Assembly (NCBI RefSeq): GCF_019279795.1
Contig: NC_056738.1
Span: 405,780,745-405,844,744 of the forward strand
Reading direction: 5' to 3'
DNA length: 64,000 nt
Source: Protopterus annectens
Taxonomy: Eukaryota; Chordata; Ceratodontiformes; Protopteridae
Each line of letters starts with the position of its first letter. Within the stretch, counting starts at the first letter, position 1. Shown here piece by piece: positions 35,793 to 46,439 of the stretch. The notes below the pieces were generated by a model, which worked only from the letters and a program-made list of their open reading frames with translations, was not told the origin of the DNA and searched no databases. The position numbers were made by a program, and so were the translations under genes.

Positions 35793-37416
35793 GCCTAGAT
35801 CTACCCCTAGACTGAGAATCAGAAGAAGGGTACGTCCATCCCTTAGTAGGCCAATTTCTACTAAACTTTGGAGGTTGCACCTGCAAAAAATCTTTAACAG
35901 TCTGCATAGACTTAGCCTTGTCTTCCATTTTCTTTAAGACTGACTCCACAGGAGGACCAAACAAAACTTCAGACTGTAAAGGGCATCCAGAATTCTAGAC
36001 TTAACATGCTCAGACAAATTCTGATCCTTAAGCCAGGCGTGCCTACAAATAACTGAACCAGTGGCAGCCACCCTAGAAGAAGCCTGTAAAGCATCAAAAC
36101 CACATTGCAAAGAGTGCTTACCCACCTGTTCAGAAACATGCACTAAATCCTGCAATTCTTTACACTCTATGCCCTCTGCCAAAGCATCCACTTTAGATCT
36201 TAGCTGAGAAAGGAGGAAATTCTGATACTTCAACATATGAAACTGGCAGTTCAAAGCTCTCATTGCTAAAGTAGAAGAGGTATACACCTTCTTACCCCAT
36301 CTATCCAAAGCTCTAGCTTCCTTATCCAGAGGAACCGGATTCTTAACAACAGAGGCTCTAACACCCTTAGGCCCCTGACTAATAGTTTCTGGGTCCGCCC
36401 TAGGACTCTTATACAGATATTTATGAGCCTCAGGCACCCTGTAATACCTGTCCGGTTTAACTGGAGCAGGAGGCACAGAATATGGATTAAGGGAAGCTTC
36501 CGAGAAAACATCTGAAACAACATCCAAAACCGGAGGTATAGCTAAGGGTCTATGCTGTGGTAAAAACAAGAACTCCCTAAGTCTCTTCCGTGAATCAGAG
36601 TAATCCTGTCCTTCCCACTTAAAATGCTCCCTCATGGAATGCAGAGTTTCTGAAAATGAAAAATCCTCTGGAGGAGAAGCAGAAGGAGTGGAATCCTCTG
36701 CATCAGAATCAGAATAAGGGAAATCTTGAATGTCTTCAGCAGAAGACTCTGAATCATCTGAGGCCTGCTCCAAACTTTCCAATTCTGGCTCCATCCTGGG
36801 CCTCTTATCAGGAGGGGGCATAGAACCTCTAATTAAAGTAATCAAATCCTCTGCCATTTTAAGCATGTGCTTTTTAGGCACAGACCCTGAAGAACCAGAA
36901 CTGACACCAGAGGAAGGCAAAACAGACCTGCCCTTAGAAGGAGCCTTAGAAACAGTAGCAGAAGGCCTAACCACCTTAGGTATAGAAGGGAGAATAGTAA
37001 CCTGAGAGGCCCCTTCAGCCTGACCTGCCTCCTGAGAGGCCACATCTTGTAAAATCAAAGTTTCCCCCTGGGACTCAACAGAAACTTCAGCCGGATCCAC
37101 CTGTTCAGCTGTAGCTTCTAAAGGTCCGGCGTCCATAACAGACGAATCATCCTGCCTAGGCTTTAAAGATTTGTCTTTGCGCTTCTTAGTAGAAGCAGGC
37201 GTCGGAACATCCGACGGCATATTATAATTACACCTCTTGCCAAAGACTAACCTAGCGCAATCTAACCTCCGTTTTATAGTGCGCTTATTAAACCTAGCAC
37301 AAAACCTACACCCGACTACGTCGTGCTCGTCCCAAACAAGGAATACAAAGCGAGTGGTAATCCCTATGCGGTATCTGTTTCCCACAAGAAATACAATTAT
37401 TCACTTTTTCTGACAT
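35686..37416 (-). pseudogene. DIRS copy B gag-like ORF1
   Basis: The equivalent start codon is at 37416-37414. A 2-base loss in the Cys-rich head near 37325 shifts the frame; from 37385 the reading is open for 483 codons through the acidic Ser/Pro-rich middle and the MDRW-type domain. A 1-base loss near 35985 shifts it again into 35964-35686, which ends in the Arg/Gly-rich tail (QSRGRSRRGRGR). Comparison with copy A shows a common parent protein of roughly 570 residues. Confidence 0.82.
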
Positions 37417-37562
37417 CCGGTAAGTAACTGAGGCAAGAAAAACAAAAATATTCTAACGGGTACTTAGCCCAACTTGGTATTGGTCTGAAACTCCGAAAAC
37501 GAAAAATTTCAGAACGCCGAACGGCACTTGCAACGCTGCTTCTGCATCGGACCATGCGGCAA

Positions 37563-37714
37563 AAAAGACTGAGGATATGACGTCGGTCATGCGCCTTTAT
37601 ACCCTGACGCTCTGATGTCAGATCTAGGCGCCCATGACCGTCAGCCTAATACTTTGGTATTCGGGCCGACCGAGGACAGCGGACTACCCATAAGTAAGGA
37701 CTGCAGCAATGTGA
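37563..37714 (-). repeat. DIRS copy B, right inverted terminal repeat
   Basis: Partner of 32309-32464; see there. The 12 bases outside it to 37726 are specific to this terminus. Confidence 0.9.
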
Positions 37715-37726
37715 GATGAAGAACAT

Positions 37727-39450
37727 CAGTGAAGGATGATTTTAGGAGAAATAAAAGTAATTTTGTTTTTTGGGGGTTAAGTACAAGTTGATTGTCAATT
37801 AGCCACCTTTCAATGGAGTTAACGGAATTTTGGTAATGGACTGAAGGTGTAAAGGATTGCCAGATGAGCAGCTGATAGTGGAGTCATCAGCATATTGTAT
37901 AACTGAGGACTGAGAGCAGGATGTGTGAAGACAGTTAGTAAAGATGTTGAATAATATTAGTCCAAGAATGGAACCTTGTGGTACTCCAGTATTAACAGGG
38001 AGGAAGTGTGAGAAGGAAGAGAGCCACTTAATGCACTGTCAATTGGAAAGGTAGCTAGAAAAACAGTTGAGAATGGAGTTAGAGAAACCAAGACCAGACA
38101 TTTTAGTAAGAAGCTTGGGATGAGAGACTGTATGTTGAAGGCTTTGGAGTGATCCAGAAATAGGCAGGATACCAGGTTATTATTTTTTCCTAGCTTTAAA
38201 GATAGCATGAGTAAAGGGGACTAGAGCAGTAGTTGTGCTATGGTTAGGATGAAACCCATGCTGGGTTGAAGTGAGTAGATTTTATTTTAGAAGACATTCA
38301 AGAAGTTGCTTATGTATGCATTTTCAAGTATTTTTGAGAGGGGGTCAGAATTACTGTGGACCTATACATTGTAAAGTCAGTAAAGTGTCCTCCTTTGTGA
38401 AGTGGACTAGTGAAGAATTGTTTCCAGACAGAATGGACTGTAAATTCTTGAATAGCGCTGTTAATTAGGAACGAGATTGGGTAGGCTATTGAGTTAACTA
38501 CTAAATTTAGGAAGACTGTTGGTAGATTGTCTACTGAGGGAGAGCAGTGCTTTAGTTTGGTCTGTAATGATTTAATGTAGGCAGTGGGGACAGGATTGAG
38601 AGAAAAAGTAGATTTGTTGTTAGGGGGTGAGAGAGGAAGTGTGGGTTTGGAATTATAACCATTTTGGGTTAGTTTGTTTATGGAAATAAGAGTTGAACTT
38701 AGTGGCAGTTTCAAAGGGAGAATTATTTTGGCATGGGACAGGTATGCTGGGAGAGCCAGGGTTAAGAATCTTGTGACTGGTGTTCTAGAATTTTTTGGGG
38801 ATTATTTTGATGGTTTATTTGTGGTTTTATATAGTAGTTTTTTTCTCATCAACGTTGACTTGTTTTTAGTGAGGTTTCAAAGTTGTTTGTAGGTTTTTAG
38901 GTGATTGGGGGGCTTGAATTTTAACTAATTTTTCCATACAATATCCATTCTGTCCATCAGGGCTTGGGTGGAACGAGAAAGCCAAGATGCATGGTGAAAT
39001 TTCACTAATTTTGCTCAGGGGAGCTAGGGACTTGAGAACATCCAGAAAAATGCAGTTAAATTTAAGAACAGCATATTCTAGTGGTAGGTTAATGAGGAAG
39101 GGCCAGTTTATAGAGTTGAGTATGTTGTTCAACACATCAGAGTTTTTAAAGTTGGTGAGACTGTGGTGAAAATCAAGTTGGTAGACAGAGTGACAGAGAG
39201 AGGAGCTGACGTAAATGCTGGTGGAATGAGAAGTAAGGGATAGGACATACTATGTGTGTGTGTTTTAGAATGAGGGTAGGTTATAGTAGAAAAAGAGTTA
39301 AACAAGCTAGGGGGAGAAAGGTAGTATGTGTTAGGTTGGACAGGAAGGGGAGGAGTTAAATACAAAGGGACAAAGTTGTGAAATTAGAAATGTAGAGTAG
39401 GTGGGGGTGGGGGTGGGAATTGGGGGGAGGGTAGAGGAGTGAGGTGAAGC
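37727..39450 (-). mobile_element. L2-like LINE, 5' portion, right of DIRS copy B
   Basis: Continuation of the LINE cut at 32266. Together with 31157-32266 it gives about 2.8 kb, so it is truncated in the endonuclease near 39400-39450. The right boundary is approximate. Confidence 0.78.
37740..39365 (-). pseudogene. L2-like LINE endonuclease end and reverse transcriptase
   Basis: Reading leftward: 39365-39129 has the close of the endonuclease (TLSTNLIF, where a Ser-Asp-His motif is expected); 39135-38866 is linker; 38714-38310 has SPLHKGG and YRSTVILTPSQKYLK, equivalent to the RP(I/V)S..SKILEK block; 38208-37957 has LFLDHSKAF (motif A) and, after a frame change, NTGVPQGSILGLILF. The catalytic YADDS is intact at 37881-37894. 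The frames are broken repeatedly. Block spacing is that of a jockey/L2-group polymerase, different from the CR1-like family elsewhere in this window. Confidence 0.82.
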
Positions 39451-40005
39451 CTGAGCATAGAGAGGGTTGAAAGGAGCAGTTCTCAATCATCATGGCTGTA
39501 AATTGGTAGAAAAGAAAACAATTAATCAGGGAGAAGTGGAGTTCTGTAAACTAATGGTAAGGAACCAAGTAAAGCTTCTGCAACTATTGTAAAGGTGGGG
39601 GAGAAAGTAAGAGAAAGAGTTTAGAACAAAGTAAAGGTTAAGTTAGAGGAATAGAAATAAGAAAAGTGCTGGGAACGATAGACAGATGGGTTAGAAAGGG
39701 AGGAAGGAGGGAATTGGTTGGAGTAGACTTTTTTACACATAGGAGAAGTTAAAACATCTGTAAATGTGGCTAAATGCAAGACTGGAAACATCACCTAGAT
39801 TTTAATAAATGCAGGAGAATAAGAGCTAGAAGGCAGAATTTTGCAAAGCTGTGTAAATAAAAAAACAAGTATGTTCAGAAGAATCTTTATAATGCTAAAC
39901 AGAAAAAAAAACATTTTGTGAGTATTCATCAAATGAAAAGACTTGATACAGTGAAGTCTGAAATACATCAGTGACAGTGAAGCATGTGTTTAAAGCTGAC
40001 TGATG
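39451..40005. other. Purine-rich non-coding spacer
   Basis: Strongly G/A-rich on the plus strand, with no gene. It separates the L2-like LINE from the provirus and may contain eroded LINE 5' sequence. Confidence 0.4.
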
Positions 40006-40010
40006 GAAAT

Positions 40011-40718
40011 TGTTAAATAAAAACAAAGATAACAACACAGGAGGCTTAGAAGCAAAAGTTTACTAGTGTACACCAGGAGGCAAAAAACCATACAAGTACA
40101 GAGTTTTGTCTGACATGATGCAGGAAGTACAGAATATTTTATAGTGCTTACATTCAGATTATGCCCACCTTACTGACGTGGTTAGTCACAGGGCATTTAC
40201 ATCACTTTTACTAATAGTATTTTATTTATAAAGATTGCTGATATTATGTTTTTTAAAAAGGCTTTCCCTTGGGAATAATATAGCCTTGCAAAGCACCTGG
40301 TCAGTTATAATGTCTTTCTGTAAATGTTACTCCTTCAAGGTTTCAGGCCTGCTCGAATACAATAGTTGGTTCGGTCTTGTAATACACTTCTTTGTTCTTC
40401 TTGCAACATTTTCCAGCAGCTGCGTTTTATCTTGATAACATTTACAAGGCCAATTGTCCCAGAGGAAGGAGAAGAAGATTTTCAATGCTTCATACATTTA
40501 ATTTCCTGACCCAGCAGATAATCATTAGTGAAAAACATAAGCTTGCTGAGCTGGCTACTGCTAGGGTCAGAGTTTAAATACACTGCAGTTCCAAAGCTTC
40601 AAGCAATTACATGTAAAATCATTCTTATTGCCATATTATTAATAGAATAAAATGCATTATACACTATTTGCTTTTTAACTAGCACTTTATATATGCTTAA
40701 ATACATATTTTTTTAACA
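40011..40718 (-). repeat. Provirus 3' LTR
   Basis: About 708 bp, beginning TGTTAAATAA and ending TTTTTTTAACA on the plus strand. A poly(A) signal AATAAA lies on the minus strand at 40221-40226. Against the other LTR I count about a dozen substitutions and a few small indels (for example CCTTG near 40282 and AAG near 40470 absent from the other), about 2%. Confidence 0.95.
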
Positions 40719-40732
40719 TTTTCCTCCCTTTT
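40719..40732 (-). promoter_or_regulatory. Polypurine tract
   Basis: On the minus strand AAAAGGGAGGAAAA sits directly before the 3' LTR, the usual primer site for plus-strand DNA synthesis. Confidence 0.85.
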
Positions 40733-40918
40733 AATACTTTTATTTTATTCTGAAATGTAAACAGTGTTATTTTGTACCCTAGCCTTTTTTTTAAGGACTT
40801 TTAACCAGGTAAGTCATTTAGTTTATACCTTTGAAAGAATTTCATCTGAAATTAATTTTTTTAACTCAATGTCTTGGTACAAAGTTTTAGTTACAGGTAT
40901 ATCAATAAAATCTTTGAT

Positions 40919-41437
40919 TCATTTTTTTATGCAGGGAATCCCATAACAGACACATGCTCCTAATAGGAGCAGACCCACACAAATAGCAATCAAGATGTTT
41001 ATTAGGATAGAACCCCACCCACCAAACAGACTCTGGAAAAAGTTTGTCAGTGGGTTTGGGCCTGGTTTAGTCATGGCCGATACCTGCTGTATTACCTCTA
41101 GGTGGTCATTAATTTCATGTCGATTGTCTGGTATAAATGCACAGCATTTTTTTTTGATAAGCGCGCACGTACCACCTCTCGCCGCTAGGGTGAAGTCAAG
41201 AGCCATTCGATTTTGTAGCACAACAGTTTTCATTGCATTTAGTTTATCAGTCACTAGATCGAGAGCAGAAAAAGTTGCATTACTCATTACTTCGAGAAGT
41301 TTCGACAGCTTTTTTAACTCCCAGATCGATTTGACTGCTCCATATGCTGGAAGTATTCCAGCCCAGGATATTACACTGTCACTCAAGTCCATATGAATTA
41401 ATTTTTTTTGTTTTTTACGGAATGATGGTCTTTCCAA
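40919..41437 (-). pseudogene. env: Retroviral Env, transmembrane subunit
   Basis: A 172-codon frame with a fusion-peptide-like small-residue stretch, a heptad region, LQNRMALD at the start of the immunosuppressive-type segment, and CALIKKKCC, the CX6CC motif that forms a disulfide with the surface subunit in gamma-type Envs. A membrane anchor (ILINILIAICVGLLLLGACV) and a very short cytoplasmic tail follow. The frame overlaps the previous Env fragment by 40 bases, so a frame break lies at about 41400. Envelope proteins of this class mediate cell entry; this copy cannot be made whole from a single frame. Confidence 0.9.
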
Positions 41438-42295
41438 CCAGCTTCGATTTGTCCCACTGGATTTACAGGTTTTCCGATTAGACCTTCAGGTTTTTGAGCT
41501 ACATCTCTCACATTTCGTATCTTACTTAGAGGTAATTCTGCAGTATGTCTTATGGCCGGAACCAGATAACCCAAAAAACAACTGTCGGACCAATTTTCAG
41601 GTAGCCATTTGTATGCCTTTTTCCCACAAACAAAATAACAGTTTTTTACTTTAGTACTGATGCGGGTTAATTTTGAATGAAACATTTTCTTGTCTATAAT
41701 AGACAGTTGTTTATGTAAAACAGGATTTCTCTGTACATCACTTAATGTTGTTTTTATTAAACTCAAATATGAATTATAATTTGTATTACAAACAGTGCCT
41801 CTATCTTTCTTTAATGTAGCATTTATAAGATATGGTTATATTACAGTTACTTCAACCCACGTGAAGTGTATCATTCTTATAAAAACATAGAATTCCCTTC
41901 TGTGTAATAGGCAAATACAATGCAATTTTGTCTTGTGATTTTACAGATTTTGTATCAAAAAGTAAATTCTCCCAAGTCTCATTTATCCCCAAGGGGACAG
42001 CGGACATTAACAGTCTTTCATATGCTGTTGGTATAGCAGTACAAACCCAGCAATTTGAAATGTTCATAGTCTTCACATATACACGTTTTATAGCTAGGTA
42101 TGTGTTAAAGTTTGGATGCCAGTCTATAGACAGTTTATCACGTCTCTCCACTTTCACTTGTGTGGTTACATGTAGGAAAAACCACAACAAAAGGAAAGTC
42201 ATTATAATTATAGTCAATAAATGCATAGTCAACAAGATGATTAAACAACATCTTTGGGGTTGATCTGTATTTTTACTTGTTTTGCTTTTGGCCAT
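41398..42295 (-). pseudogene. env: Retroviral Env, surface subunit
   Basis: Starts at ATG 42295, overlapping the integrase end by 23 bases in another frame, as is usual for env. An N-terminal hydrophobic stretch (LLTIIIMTFLLLWFFLHV) would be the signal/anchor. NISNCWVC (about 42047-42070) is the CXXC motif that pairs with CX6CC. The frame stops at 41852; a second fragment, 41766-41398, continues the subunit. The whole Env would be about 460 residues, short for the class. The break at about 41770-41850 inactivates it. Confidence 0.85.
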
Positions 42296-43682
42296 CCTGC
42301 CCTTGTTGTGAATCAGTCACAAAATGTTTATCAAGTTGAACATTTTTTACCAGTTTACAGAGCATCAGATGGACCCAGGACATCCTTTCAGCAACTCTGA
42401 CTGCAGTAGGCATTGCCAACAGTACCTGGTACGGTCCTTCCCACTTTGGACTCGCCCAATTCTTTCTCTTTGTAACTTTTAACCACACCCAGGTCCCCGG
42501 AGTCAGCACTGCTTTTAACGGTCTGGTCTGTCTTTTATCTGAAAAAGAGTTCAACTGCAGAACAGTTTTATTTGTTAACAGTTTTTTCATGTAGCTAGCT
42601 AATGAGCTGTCAGCCTCTAGTTCTGCAGGCACGAGAGCTTTTCACTGTGGCACATAATATGCCCTTTCAAATATCATTTCAAAGGGAGTCAAACCCTTTA
42701 CATTTGGAACTGTTCTCATGCTCAGCAGTGCCAAAGGCAAACAGCAAATTCAGTTTTTTTGTGTCTCACTCACTAGCTTCCTCAATTTGTTTTTTAGAAT
42801 TTCATTGTACCTTCCACCAGTCCTGCAGACTGTGGGTGGTAAGCACAATGATTCTTTAAGGAGATTCCAAAGAATCTCCCAAACTGGTGAATCATCTGAT
42901 TAACAAAATGTGTCCCATTGTCACTATAAATCCTTTCCGGTATGCCAAATCTAGGAATTATTTTTTTTACTAGGGCTTTTGCCTCAGTTGCTGCATCCGG
43001 ATTTTTAGTTGGAAACGCTTCTACCCATTTGGAAAGCATATCTATAATTACTAAACAGTATTTTTTCCCTTCACATTTATTCAATTTTATGAAATCCATA
43101 CAAATAGTGTGGAACGGATATGGTGGTGTAGGAAAACTCCCTTGCTTGGGTTTGAATGCCCCCTGTGCATGATGTTTGTTACAAATATGGCATGCTGCAC
43201 AAAAGTTTTTTGTATAATTTATGAATCCGTATGATTGGAATATTCGATTTACTAACTGTACCATCCCCCCTGTTGAGACATGGCACTGCCCATGGCTCAA
43301 CAAAGTTGCATATCTAAATAAATTAGATGGTAATATTGTTTTTTTTTTTTTTGGAGACATACAGTCCATTTTTGAGGATTGCACCTCGTTTCTCCCATTT
43401 TTGTTTCTCTGATTTCGTAGTTAGTGTCTGCATTGTTTTTAACATTTTTAGATCTAAAATCTCAGAGGGTTGTAATTCCTCAGTTAAAAGTAAGGTTTCT
43501 GAGTCTGAGGCTGCTTGCTTTGCAGCTGCATCAGCTTTTGCATTTTCTTTTGAAATTTTATCCTGTTGTTTTGTATGAGCTAAACATTTACAAATAGCTA
43601 CTTTAGTTGGTAAATGAATAGAATCTAGTAAGTTCAAAATGAGTTGCGCATGATTAATCGGTTTGCCATTAGATGTTAACAT
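42273..43682 (-). pseudogene. pol: Retroviral integrase (end of pol)
   Basis: Three fragments: 43682-43323 (RNase H/integrase boundary), 43384-42794 (zinc and catalytic domains) and 42632-42273 (C-terminal domain). The HHCC half-site ACHICNKHH is followed by the catalytic acids in TICMDFI, YSDNGTHF and GLVEGTMKF. The C-terminal WEGPYQVLLA is the GPY/F module of gamma/epsilon integrases. An A-run near 43341-43353 changes the frame and a break lies around 42640-42790. Integrase joins viral DNA to host DNA, and the 5-bp duplication is its footprint. Confidence 0.92.
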
Positions 43683-43694
43683 TCCCCTATTTTT

Positions 43695-44491
43695 TCATTG
43701 TTGCGCAAAAACATGCACTGTAGAGAAAGCATACTGACTGTCAGTATATATGTTCGCACATTTATCTTTTGCTAGAGTGCAAGCCCGTGTTAAGGCTATT
43801 AATTCTGCTGCTTGAGCAGATAGGTTATGCTGTAAGGGTTGGGCTTTTAAGATCGCTGTATCTGTAACCACTGCATACCCCACTAGATTTTTCCCTGTAG
43901 GACCCCTTCTGCACGAGCCATTTACATAAAATGTCACCTCGGCATTATCCAAGGGCATATCAGTGAGATCTTGTCTGGGCAAAGTTGTTTGCTCAATTTC
44001 CTGCAGGCAGCTGTGCGGCGTGCCATCCACAGGAGTCGGAAGTAACGTTGACGGCTTTAATGTTGTACAACGTTTAATTACCATATGAGGTTGGCTCAGC
44101 AGTATGGTCATACATGAGAGATGTCTAGCAGGAGATAAATATGCTATTTTTTCTTGTAGTAAAATTATCGCGACTGCATGAGGCACTCTCAATGTGAGAG
44201 GGTGGAATAACACCACTGAGGCCGAAGCCTGTACTGCCATTGCAGCTGCGACCACTGCTTGTACACAGTGAGGCAACACTGTGATGAATAGTAAGCTATG
44301 GGGCGTTGCTTATTACCATGCTGTTGCGTCAGAACTGACGTCATATATCCCTGTTTACAATCTACAGTCTGAAAGAATCTTTTGTGGTAATTTGGAAGTC
44401 CTAAAACTAATGAAGAAGCTATTAATTGTTTTAGTCTGCAGAAAGCTGTTTCTGCTTCGGGTGTCCATTGTAATATATCTTGTGCTGCCAT
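43695..44491 (-). pseudogene. pol: Retroviral connection domain and RNase H
   Basis: 44491-44189 reads LQWTPEAETAF and RPIAYYSSQ, the connection that precedes RNase H in gamma-type pol. After a frame change, 44279-43695 reads FYVNGSC, AQAAELIALTRAC and NIYTDSQYAF. The first catalytic Asp, expected in a VDGS-type motif, is Asn (VNGS), so activity is doubtful even apart from the frameshift. Confidence 0.88.
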
Positions 44492-44702
44492 TGGTGTTTT
44501 ATATATTAAATCAGCCAGTGGAGCAGATTTTAAAGCATAGTTTGATATTTAGCTTTGACGAAAATTAGTTGTTCCCAAGAAGGACATCATTTCCTTCTTG
44601 GCTGCTGGTTTAGGTGCTTGTAAAATTGCTGTTTTTTTGTCTTCGTCTAATATTTTACCTTCATTGGATATTACATATCCTAGGTATCTGACCTGTTTTT
44701 TT

Positions 44703-45395
44703 TTAAAGTTGTAACTTACTTTTGTTTACTTTATGTCCTTGTGCTGCTAAAAATTTTAATAATGCTATCGTATCCTCCCTGCATTGATGCTGGGTGGGGG
44801 CTGCTAGCAAAATGTCATCTACATAAAGTAGGATCTGACTACCTCTTGGTGGGGTAAACCCTGCCAGGTTGCTTGCCATTTTTTGTGCAAATATTGTTGG
44901 ACTTTTACAATATCCCTGTGGTAGCCGAGTATAGGTGTATTTTTTACCCTGAAATGTAAATGCAAACCAATACTGGCTATCAGGATGTATAGGTATTGAA
45001 AAGAAAGCATTGCTTATGTCTACTACAGTAAAATATTTTTGTTGTGGCTTTAAATCATTTAACAAGGTGTGTGGGTCTGGCACCATAGGTGCTCTAGGTA
45101 TTATTGCATTGTTTACAGCTTGTAAATCCTGTACCATCCGCCATTCCCCATTTGCTTTTTTAACAGGAAACAGAGGGGTATTACGTGGTGAATCAAGAGA
45201 TTCTACCAGTACTCCTTCCTTGAGTAATGCTGCTATTATAGGCTTGATTCCTTGCTCTGCATCTTTTTTCAAGGGGTATTGTCTTTTTTGTGGTTTAAAT
45301 GCTGATTTTGGTGTAATAGTAACTGGTCCTGCTGTTCGAATAAGTCCTACATCTGATTTGCCTGTTGACCAAAGAATCTCTGGTATATCACACAA
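44703..45395 (-). pseudogene. pol: Retroviral reverse transcriptase
   Basis: The frame of 230 codons contains QYPLKKDAEQGI, NTPLFPVKK, WRMVQDLQAVN, FTVVDISNAFFSIPI (motif A), LPQGYCKSPTIF and the catalytic YVDDILL (about 44808-44830). The block order is that of gamma/epsilon-type enzymes. Part of the thumb continues towards 44500 in broken frame. The upstream fragment 45790-45425 carries further pol sequence joining protease to polymerase. Confidence 0.93.
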
Positions 45396-45806
45396 GGCTT
45401 TTTTTTTTTTAATAAGAACGCTAATCAGCTCTCTTCGCTAGTTTGTAAGTGTACAGCTGGATGTGTCTGTGTTAACCAGTTTAATTTTTGTTTTTGTATT
45501 TCCTGCTCTGATAATTTTAAATCAGTTTGATTTTCCCACCTTGTTACTTTTTTTCCTAAGTCTGCCCATTTTATATTTTTATTTTTCGTTAAGCTGACAT
45601 GTGGTAGTCGATTAGATTTGTACAGTGTCATGAATTCCTGAGGTAATGAACAGCTTACCACACTGTTTTTTTCAGTGTCCCAATACAAGGTTCGTAATAC
45701 TAATCTGTTAGCAGGATTTTTGAATAATTCTTGCTCATATTCTTTATTAGGTCCTGGCATGCTACAGTAGTATAGAGTACAGTGTAACAAATACTGTTGG
45801 TCAGTG

Positions 45807-46346
45807 TCAAGGGAGGGGGGCCTTACTGATGGCTACATTTATCAGTTTTTCGGTTACTGCCCCTGGACCAGTCGTAACTAGGTCCTGGCTGCACCAGTAA
45901 AAAGTCTCACCCTCCGATCGCACCATGAAAGTATTCATTTGTCTTTGTGCCTCAATACCCTGCATAGTGGGAACTACCGCTATGCCAAATATCTGCATAA
46001 GATCTCTTCCCAGTAAGTTTACTGGACATTTTGCAGAAACCACGATTTTACTTTTCTGAGTCATACATGAAACAGGGTCAGTTATTGCTATATTATGGGA
46101 GAATGGCTCCCTATATAGCTGTCCGTTTGCTGCTTTTACTAATATATAATCAGGTGATTTGGAATATTTTGGTAACTTGGAGGGGTGTATCAAAGTTTGT
46201 GATGCTTCTGAGTCACACAGGAATTTTACTTCCCTCCCCTCCACCAGAAGTGTGACTTCCGGTTTTGTGTCTGCCAGATAGAGCTCCAAGCTCAGTAATG
46301 CCAAATTTAAAATTTTACTTTTTTCATCCTCTATGTCTACTTGCAC
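45807..46346 (-). pseudogene. pro: Retroviral protease
   Basis: The frame reads VKFLCDSEASQTLI, where an Asp-Ser/Thr-Gly-Ala active-site loop is expected. The Gly is replaced by Glu. NLLGRDLMQIFG at the end is the conserved GRD(L/I) block of retroviral proteases. The Gly change should damage the dimer active site. It follows the nucleocapsid zinc knuckle, possibly by readthrough or frameshift in the parent. Confidence 0.85.
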
Positions 46347-46439
46347 TTCCTCTATTCCTTCTACTACATTTTCATTTGTCCTTTGTTTGTTAGCCTTTCC
46401 TGATGATTTTTGACTTTCATCACTATTATATAGTCAGTC

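Larger units (their letters stand above)
32267..37726 (-). mobile_element. DIRS-like tyrosine-recombinase retrotransposon, copy B, structurally complete
   Basis: Same organisation and ends as the element at 14048-19524: AGTACAG at 32267 and GAAGAACAT ending at 37726. It interrupts an L2-like LINE without a target duplication. ORF1 here is open for 483 codons and the reverse transcriptase ORF for 394, so this copy is slightly better preserved, but single-base and two-base indels break ORF1 and the recombinase. Confidence 0.93.

Noticed and set aside
40995-41396. 133-codon plus-strand frame inside env
   Set aside because: Antisense shadow of the Env transmembrane subunit.
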